Positions 52,949-58,533 of a DNA stretch of 58,533 bases are shown here, piece by piece (the stretch's first letter is position 1; every line of letters begins with the position of its first letter). The stretch is from Symploca sp. SIO2C1 (GTDB taxonomy: Bacteria; Cyanobacteriota; Cyanobacteriia; Cyanobacteriales; Coleofasciculaceae): NCBI GenBank assembly GCA_010692635.1, contig JAAHGL010000031.1, positions 1 through 58,533 of the forward strand. The letters are read 5' to 3'. The notes under the pieces are model-generated. The model was not told where the DNA came from, searched no databases, and saw only the letters and a list, made by a program, of their open reading frames with translations. The position numbers and the translations under genes are program-made.

Positions 52949-55852
52949 TTAAAGCCAATTCCCGACCAAAACAAAGGGAGCCCAATAAAAAGGATGCTGG
53001 TACTGGGGCTGCTTCAATAGAGCTAGTTGAGCGCGACGGAGAGCTTCTGCTCTAGTAAATTTCCCTTGAAGGAGCTCTTGGTAAAACTGTACCATTAGAT
53101 TAGCGGTGGATTGATCTTGTACTGACCACAGGGTAGCAAGAGTACTGCGTGCTCCAGAACGGACAGCTACTCCAGCTAATCCCAAAGCTGCTCGTTGATC
53201 ACCACTAGCGGTTTGACAGGCACTGAGAATGAGCAATTCAATCGGTTCAGATAACTCTGATTCACGAGAGCGCAATAAATCTCTCAAACCCTCGATCTTG
53301 ATTTTGCGGTTCCAAGTAAGGATGAATGTCTCCTCCAAATTGGAACTAAACTGACCATGGGTGGCTAAGTGAACCACAGGGAAACTGGTTCGGGCAATCT
53401 CAGCTTGGAGGCTGTCGCTGGTAAATTCTTGATTCAGAAGTAGTTGAGAGGGGACTTTAGCTGCAATTTGCTCCAATTCTGACTTGACTCCCGGTAAGGG
53501 CAAAAAGTCTGGTTGATTAGATTCGCTTAGTCCTCCCAATAAAGCCTTGAATTCCTCTGGCTCGAGCGATCGCGCTTCTAGCAATTGTAAACCTGAAGTC
53601 AAGGCTATGCTGTACTTTTCTACTAGATACTGTTCACCATCATGGAGGGCAGCCATCGGTAAATTCCGCAAAGAACCATCAAGGACGAATACCAGGGTTT
53701 TAACACCACTACTGATTAATTGCTCTTCTGCTGGTTTGACTAGCCAATCATAGATTTGTTGGGCAAGGGGCAAACGCTCCTGTTTCAGGGATGTCCGTCT
53801 CAGGGATTGGCGCATCTTGTTGATGGTGCTTTCTACCTCTGGTTCGGGAAGAAAAGTGCTGTAGTGGTGTAAGGGTTGTCCCGGTAAGGAGAGGATGACC
53901 GCTAAGCGTTCAGGCAAAATAATGGGATAGATGACTGCTGCTGTGGGATCAATCTGATCAATTAACTGGGGTTTAGCTTCCAGACAGGCTGCCCGAAAGA
54001 AGTTTTCTAGTTGTGCTAATTGGAGGGATTCAATTAGCTCACGAGCTTGTTTGAGGTTGTTTTGACTCGGGGTTGGGGATTGGGAATTATTCTCCTGCTG
54101 CTCGTCTGTGGCATCCGGTTGTAAAAGCAATGCCACTAACTCTCGATAGATGGGTTCTACTGACTCCCGAAAGGAAAATTGAACTTCAGGATTGATGGCT
54201 ACTAAATCACTGCGGATAGAAGCAAGGGTTTTGACTGCTTCAGTATAGGCAGTAATTGCACTGAGAAAATTTTCTGTATTTGTAGTACATAACTCCGTAT
54301 TTATACATAGAATTCGCCCTAACTGCCACTGCCACTGATACATAATATCCTGGGCACTAATTCCCTGTGCGATCGCTAGAGCTTGCCTAGTCAGATTTTC
54401 AGCTTGGGACCATTGTTGGGTTTGTTCATATAATCCACCAAGACTACCAAGGGCGTAGGATTGAGCTCGTGGATCTCCTAAAGTTTCCGCTTGTTGAACA
54501 GCGGTGGCTAAAAGTTGGCCAGACGAGGAAAATCCTCCTGGAAGCTGCATTAAACTCTCAGCAAGGTTAATTCGACCATAAACTGCCATCTGAGTTGGAG
54601 GCAAGTTAGCCAGCTGAGTTTTAATTTGGGGTAATAATGCTTGAGCAACTGACCATTGCTCTGTTTCGACTAGTAAACTAAGTTGATTAAGCTGAGCTTG
54701 TAGTTTGCTTAGACAAACTGCTTGAGCTGTTCCAGGATTAAGCTGAATTTGCTCCCTCTCATCTTCACCCTTACAAACAGCAGCAGCTTGCTGATAGAAC
54801 TCCAGAGCCGCTGCTGGATTTTTTTGAGCGCGGGTGATGTTACCTAAACTTAATAGTGCGGCTTGGATATCTGGAGGAGATTGGGAAGCTCTAGCTACTG
54901 CTAAACTTTGCTCTAAAACTTGCTGAGAATTGGCTAAATCCCCCACTAAACGTAAGGTATTACCAAGATTAAGTAATCCTGCTGCTTTGAGGGGAGAGTC
55001 AGATTGATTTGCCAGGGTTTGCTCTACTGTTTCTAAGATAGTTTTGGCACGACGATACAAACCCAAGGCTTGTAGAGCTTTTGCTTGATTGAGCTGAGTG
55101 CCAATTATTCCCACCTGATCCCCAGCTTCTTCGTAGGTGGCTTCAGCTTTTTGCCAAGTTCTCAGAGCTTGTTCTGCCAGATTTTGAGCTAGTTGTAGAT
55201 TGCCTTGATTGTTCAGGACTTGAGCCAGGATAAATTGGTGGTTAGTTGTTAGTTTTTGGTTATCGTTGAGTAAACTGAGACTTTGGCTAATGGCAGCTTC
55301 TGCCTCCTCCCACTGTCCTAATTGCTGATATGCCAAACACAGATGGCTCAAAACTAGAGCTTGGTTGATGATATCTCCTTGTTCAGCAAAGGTTGCAGCA
55401 GTTTCTGACCAAACTTTGGCAGCTTCCAAGAATCGACCATTGTGGTAGAGTTGTTGAGCAAATTTGTTATTTGTTGTTGGTTGTTTGGGAATTGGGAATT
55501 GGGAATTGGGAATTGGGAATTTCTCTGTTGTCTTGCCTAGCTTCTCCAGCTCACCCAACTCCCTGTCTCTGCGTCTCCCTGTCTCGGCGTCTCCCTGTCT
55601 CCTCATCCCTCCATTAAGTTCTACCCTTGGGTGCTGAAGAGATTCAACTGATGGCAAGGCATGGACACCGAAAGCAGTTATTGTACCTAATAAGGCAAAA
55701 AGGATGAGGGTGAGGGATACTTTTTTAGTTAGATTTTGCACTAATGCTCTTATCCGCCCAGAAATTAATAATTTGAATCCCAGGCAGGTGGTGTTGTAAG
55801 ATTTTAGTTTGGAGAAAAAGCTTAGCGATCGCTTCAATAAGAGCTTTCTCAT
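52949..55852 (-). CDS. CHAT-domain protease-like protein with TPR repeats
   Basis: 967 residues. A basic start and one membrane helix (LTLILFALLGTITAFGVHAL) are followed by an inserted low-complexity segment (about 79-122) from a GGGAATT module, then TPR helices (about 130-560; for example FLEAAKVWSETAATFAEQGD, LALSHLCLAYQQLGQWEEAE in variant form). The C-terminal CHAT domain has the His of VVHLATHGQFS (near 830) and the Cys of LILSACQTASG (near 877), so it should be an active caspase-like cysteine peptidase. The final GARSTLATLWSVQDQ and FYWAPFVLVG are classic. Paired with DUF928 downstream. Confidence 0.92.
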   Translation of the reverse strand: MRKLLLKRSLSFFSKLKSYNTTCLGFKLLISGRIRALVQNLTKKVSLTLILFALLGTITAFGVHALPSVESLQHPRVELNGGMRRQGDAETGRRRDRELGELEKLGKTTEKFPIPNSQFPIPKQPTTNNKFAQQLYHNGRFLEAAKVWSETAATFAEQGDIINQALVLSHLCLAYQQLGQWEEAEAAISQSLSLLNDNQKLTTNHQFILAQVLNNQGNLQLAQNLAEQALRTWQKAEATYEEAGDQVGIIGTQLNQAKALQALGLYRRAKTILETVEQTLANQSDSPLKAAGLLNLGNTLRLVGDLANSQQVLEQSLAVARASQSPPDIQAALLSLGNITRAQKNPAAALEFYQQAAAVCKGEDEREQIQLNPGTAQAVCLSKLQAQLNQLSLLVETEQWSVAQALLPQIKTQLANLPPTQMAVYGRINLAESLMQLPGGFSSSGQLLATAVQQAETLGDPRAQSYALGSLGGLYEQTQQWSQAENLTRQALAIAQGISAQDIMYQWQWQLGRILCINTELCTTNTENFLSAITAYTEAVKTLASIRSDLVAINPEVQFSFRESVEPIYRELVALLLQPDATDEQQENNSQSPTPSQNNLKQARELIESLQLAQLENFFRAACLEAKPQLIDQIDPTAAVIYPIILPERLAVILSLPGQPLHHYSTFLPEPEVESTINKMRQSLRRTSLKQERLPLAQQIYDWLVKPAEEQLISSGVKTLVFVLDGSLRNLPMAALHDGEQYLVEKYSIALTSGLQLLEARSLEPEEFKALLGGLSESNQPDFLPLPGVKSELEQIAAKVPSQLLLNQEFTSDSLQAEIARTSFPVVHLATHGQFSSNLEETFILTWNRKIKIEGLRDLLRSRESELSEPIELLILSACQTASGDQRAALGLAGVAVRSGARSTLATLWSVQDQSTANLMVQFYQELLQGKFTRAEALRRAQLALLKQPQYQHPFYWAPFVLVGNWL
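55487..55615. repeat. In-frame GGGAATT array plus C/T tract inside the CHAT gene
   Basis: Five perfect GGGAATT units (55487-55521) are followed by a tract of CTCCCTGTCTCC-type words. It shares the same leader (TTGTTT) and order as the 10607 copy in the histidine kinase gene. On the gene's strand it encodes [11 protein letters not shown] and a Gly/Arg/Glu-rich stretch. Confidence 0.9.
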
Positions 55853-55901
55853 TTTCTTAGTGCATTACATTTAATTGAAATAGAGGTGCGATCGCAAGGA
55901 A

Positions 55902-56699
55902 TTAGCCAATCTGTTCAGGATCAATACCCATTTGTTGGAGGCGATTTCGTAACTCTTCTAAAGCAGATTCAGCTTGTTCGGCTCGTTGACGCTCCTGTTC
56001 GGCTCGTTGACACTCCTGTTCAGCTCGTTGACGCTCCTGTTCGGCTAACTCTTGACCTAACAAGATTAAATTACCGTTGCGATCGTAAAAGCGCAACCAA
56101 CTGGCTTTCTCCTTAGTGAGTGTTCCTTCCCAAATTCCTAGCCACAATCCCAAGCTCTCGCACCATAACCATCCCCTCTCATCAGGTGCAATTGCTTCAT
56201 AGCGTAAATTTCTTCCTAAATGCCAACCTCGCAATGATTTCTTATCAAAGGGATCATAGATAAAATAATCCCTGGTTCTGAAGGTTTGCTCATAAAGGTC
56301 TTTTTTCTTGCCCTTATCTTGAGAAGCTGTTGAAGGTGACATCAACTCCACAATCACATCAGGATAACGTCCTGCTTCTTCCCAAACTACCCAACCTTGA
56401 CGCTCTGTTGTCCCATCTACATTTAAAGCTACGAAGAAATCTGGTCCCTTAAACTCCCGATTTCTTACTTGTTGGCTACTGTAATAAACGAACATATTAC
56501 CACCAGCAAAATAATCGTCTCGTCCTTGATAAGCTTGATGAACAGCTTCAATCAAAACATTCATGGCGATGCGGTGTCGATTACTTTCCAAAGGTTCTCC
56601 GTCGTCAAAAATTAAATCCGTCGGGGGCAGTGGGGGAGTCCATTCTTTCTCGATATTTAGCGTTTGAGGTGATGATGCGCGAGTCAGTTTAGCAGACAT
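55902..56699 (-). CDS. Uma2-family (DUF820) endonuclease-like protein
   Basis: 265 residues. The PD-(D/E)XK core is visible: FKGPDFFVAL, GRYPDVIVELMSPSTASQDK with the Glu, and GKKKDLYEQT with basic residues. The C-terminus is a coiled coil of QRAEQERQRAEQ-type repeats. This is a very large cyanobacterial family of DUF820/Uma2 proteins; nuclease activity is inferred from fold. The gene stands alone. The repeated Glu-Gln coiled-coil words could be expanding by slippage. Confidence 0.8.
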   Translation of the reverse strand: MSAKLTRASSPQTLNIEKEWTPPLPPTDLIFDDGEPLESNRHRIAMNVLIEAVHQAYQGRDDYFAGGNMFVYYSSQQVRNREFKGPDFFVALNVDGTTERQGWVVWEEAGRYPDVIVELMSPSTASQDKGKKKDLYEQTFRTRDYFIYDPFDKKSLRGWHLGRNLRYEAIAPDERGWLWCESLGLWLGIWEGTLTKEKASWLRFYDRNGNLILLGQELAEQERQRAEQECQRAEQERQRAEQAESALEELRNRLQQMGIDPEQIG

Positions 56700-56870
56700 A
56701 GTGATCTTCGGTCAATTTTTCAGACCAGTCTAGCTTAGAAGTAGGGAATGTCGAGTATTATTTTGGTGGTTGTTCTCTCCAAAGATAGCTAACGGGACTT
56801 AAACAAATATCTTTTACTCTTCCCTACTCTATATTATCTGCTCCCTTGTTCCTCGATAGAATAAATTACA

Positions 56871-58310
56871 TTGTCTGAACAAAAACGCCGTATCTTTCGT
56901 CAAAAAGCACTCGAACGCTTATCTTCCCCAGAACGGCTAGATAAGTTAATGCAAGTGGTTAGTCCCTTCGATTGGTTGCCATTGGGTGCATTGGCTATTT
57001 TTGGCATTTTAGGGGTAGTTTGGAGCATCTTTGGTAATCTTCCCATCACCGTTACTGGTAAAGGAATCCTGATTAATCCTCATCGAGTGGTACAGTTTCA
57101 ATCCCCTATATCTGGACAATTACAATCCTTAAATATTCGCAGCGGTACCTGCGTCAACAAGGACGACATCCTGGGGATAATCGATCCCTCGGAGCAAAAA
57201 CAGCAGTTGGAACAACAACGGCAGAAACTAGCCCAGTTGAACCAACAAGTTGCCCAAACTACTTTAGTGCGACAACAACGGACGTTAGTTGAAACAGAAA
57301 CTATTACTGCTCAACGCAGTAGTTTACAACAACGGTTACAAAATACGCAAAAACTGACACCTAGTCTCCAACAGGAAGGATTAAATAGTATTTCTAAGCA
57401 GCGTCGCCATCTCCAACAACGCCTAGTAGATGCTGAGGAATTAACTGTAATCCTGCAACAGCGACTAACTAAGCAACAGGAATTGCAACAACAAGGCGCC
57501 ATTTCCCAAGAACGGGTATTACAAGCAGAACAAGAATATCGGCAAATCCGTCAGGATATTTCGGGAATTCAAGCAGAGTTGCAACAGTTGCAGGTAAGGG
57601 AAATGGAACTCGAACAGCAATATTTGGACAACCTCAATAATGTTACCCAAATTAAGGCTGAGTTGGAACAATTGGACAGCCGTAGTAAACAGCTAGAACA
57701 GGAGCATTTAGAAGCAAGTAATAACGAGAAAAATCAAATTCAGGAAGTAAAGCAAGCGATCGCACGGTTGGAAAAAGAGGTTGCTGATAACAGTACCATT
57801 AAAAGTTCCCACACCGGATGTCTTTTGGAAATAACTGCCACTGTAGGACAATATCTCAATCCGGGAACCAGTTTAGGAACGCTGCAAATAGGAGGAAAAG
57901 TTGGGGAAATGATGAGCATTACCTATTTTGCTGTGGAAGATGGTAAGAAGATTCAACCAGGAATGCAGGTTTTAGTTACACCAGATACGGTAAAACGGGC
58001 TAGGTTTGGGGGTATTGTTGGAGAAATTACTGAAGTTTCTCCCCTTCCCATCACTTCCTTAGGTGCAACTTCTGTAGTCGGAAACCCGGAAGTAGTGCAA
58101 GGATTAATGGGTGAGGGAGGAGGTAAAATAGAAGCGGTCGCTCAGTTACAGCTTAATTCCGAAACCTTCAGTGGCTACAAATGGTCATCCTCCCAAGGAC
58201 CAGAGCTAGAAATTTCCCCAGGAACTACCACAACAGTAAGGGTAACAGTAGAAGAGCGATCTCCAATTACTTTTGTGTTGCCTATTTTAAGGGAATGGAG
58301 TGGGATTTAG
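56871..58310 (+). CDS. HlyD-type secretion protein, NHLM bacteriocin-system-like
   Basis: 479 residues from a TTG start. The N-terminus (QKALERLSSPERLDKLMQVV and SPFDWLPLGALAIFG) matches NHLM (nitrile-hydratase-leader microcin) export HlyD proteins in my memory. One membrane helix is at about 37-57, then a lipoyl half (FQSPISGQLQSLNIRSGTCV), a Gln-rich coiled coil (100-300) and the second lipoyl half (SSHTGCLLEITATVGQYLNP). It bridges an inner-membrane ABC transporter to the outside. The peptidase-ABC transporters and precursor peptides that normally accompany it are not within the window. No Shine-Dalgarno precedes the TTG, so expression may be coupled or low. Confidence 0.75.
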   Translation: MSEQKRRIFRQKALERLSSPERLDKLMQVVSPFDWLPLGALAIFGILGVVWSIFGNLPITVTGKGILINPHRVVQFQSPISGQLQSLNIRSGTCVNKDDILGIIDPSEQKQQLEQQRQKLAQLNQQVAQTTLVRQQRTLVETETITAQRSSLQQRLQNTQKLTPSLQQEGLNSISKQRRHLQQRLVDAEELTVILQQRLTKQQELQQQGAISQERVLQAEQEYRQIRQDISGIQAELQQLQVREMELEQQYLDNLNNVTQIKAELEQLDSRSKQLEQEHLEASNNEKNQIQEVKQAIARLEKEVADNSTIKSSHTGCLLEITATVGQYLNPGTSLGTLQIGGKVGEMMSITYFAVEDGKKIQPGMQVLVTPDTVKRARFGGIVGEITEVSPLPITSLGATSVVGNPEVVQGLMGEGGGKIEAVAQLQLNSETFSGYKWSSSQGPELEISPGTTTTVRVTVEERSPITFVLPILREWSGI

Positions 58311-58338
58311 GTAGTAGGTGGTAGGGGAGAATAATCGT

Positions 58339-58533
58339 GTTCAACAATTGATAATGAACAATGGATAATGGATAATTAGGGCTTGCTGCAAGAGTCTGAA
58401 AGCGCTGTCTGGTATAGCTTTCAAGCTTTTATTTTCCTTGAAAAGTGCAAGAAAATTGAGCTCATCAATGCAATTTCCTTGCATCTTCTTAACCCATAAT
58501 CCCCTTTAAAGACTATTCTAAACTCCTAAACTC
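58339..58533. repeat. Copy of the TTCAACAATTGATAATG repeat at the window end
   Basis: 58339-58378 repeats almost exactly the stretch near 2027-2064, including the ATAATGG words. Further to the end no gene begins. TTTCCTTGAAAAGTGCAAG (58432 onward) loosely recalls the ATTTTCTTGCATTTTTGAAG at 2114. Confidence 0.6.

Overview
The window is chromosomal DNA from a cyanobacterium, probably a filamentous one with a large, repeat-rich genome. It carries the ndhC-ndhK-ndhJ operon (NDH-1 complex), the rubA-ycf48-psbEFLJ photosystem II cluster, an NblR-type regulator, a DUF2949 protein, many GCGATCGC (HIP1) octamers and many tandem 7-bp repeats of the cyanobacterial STRR type. The genus cannot be fixed from the sequence alone. 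No rRNA, tRNA, CRISPR array or intact transposase gene was recognised.

Layout. 0.1-2 kb: a decayed polymorphic-toxin/immunity pair, a 104-bp inverted-repeat element and an O-methyltransferase. 2.3-8.2 kb: two FecR-domain envelope proteins, prfB with its programmed +1 frameshift, a Bax-inhibitor-1 membrane protein and a GDSL esterase with a PEP-CTERM tail. 8.5-15.2 kb: a Dam-type adenine methylase and a 1900-residue hybrid histidine kinase. 15.9-23.6 kb: DUF711 protein, a PEP-CTERM protein, RecQ, a solitary tyrosine recombinase and a VapBC-like pair. 24.3-30.6 kb: the ndh operon facing the rubA-ycf48-psbEFLJ operon, then a J-domain/TPR membrane protein and a PD-(D/E)XK-like protein. 30.7-42.5 kb: a small TRADD-N-associated-type membrane protein, a dense repeat cluster, and a two-module NRPS (A-NMT-PCP-C-A-PCP-TE, predicted N-methyl-Val then Gly-like) followed by a methyltransferase gene, with DOMON-like and kinase genes upstream. 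43.2-49.8 kb: NblR, a zinc alcohol dehydrogenase flanked by two copies of one mobile element, a beta-lactamase-fold hydrolase, a SpoU-type RNA methylase, a DUF2256 protein and isoaspartyl peptidase. 50-58.5 kb: a Rieske protein, a ChaN-like protein, DUF928 and CHAT-TPR proteins, a Uma2 protein, and a TTG-started HlyD/NHLM-type secretion protein at the right edge.

The most striking content is the repeats. At least a dozen different 7-bp words are tandemly repeated. Two element families have clear terminal inverted repeats and 8-9 bp flanking duplications. Their ends both begin GGGTGAG, and one family carries heptamer arrays as internal cargo. GGGAATT arrays lie in frame inside three conserved-domain segments of two proteins; this heptamer has no stop codon in any of the six frames. 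The stop codons of the dam, recQ, integrase and one hypothetical gene fall inside repeat arrays or element ends. The repeats therefore appear to move, insert at gene ends, and enter coding sequence.
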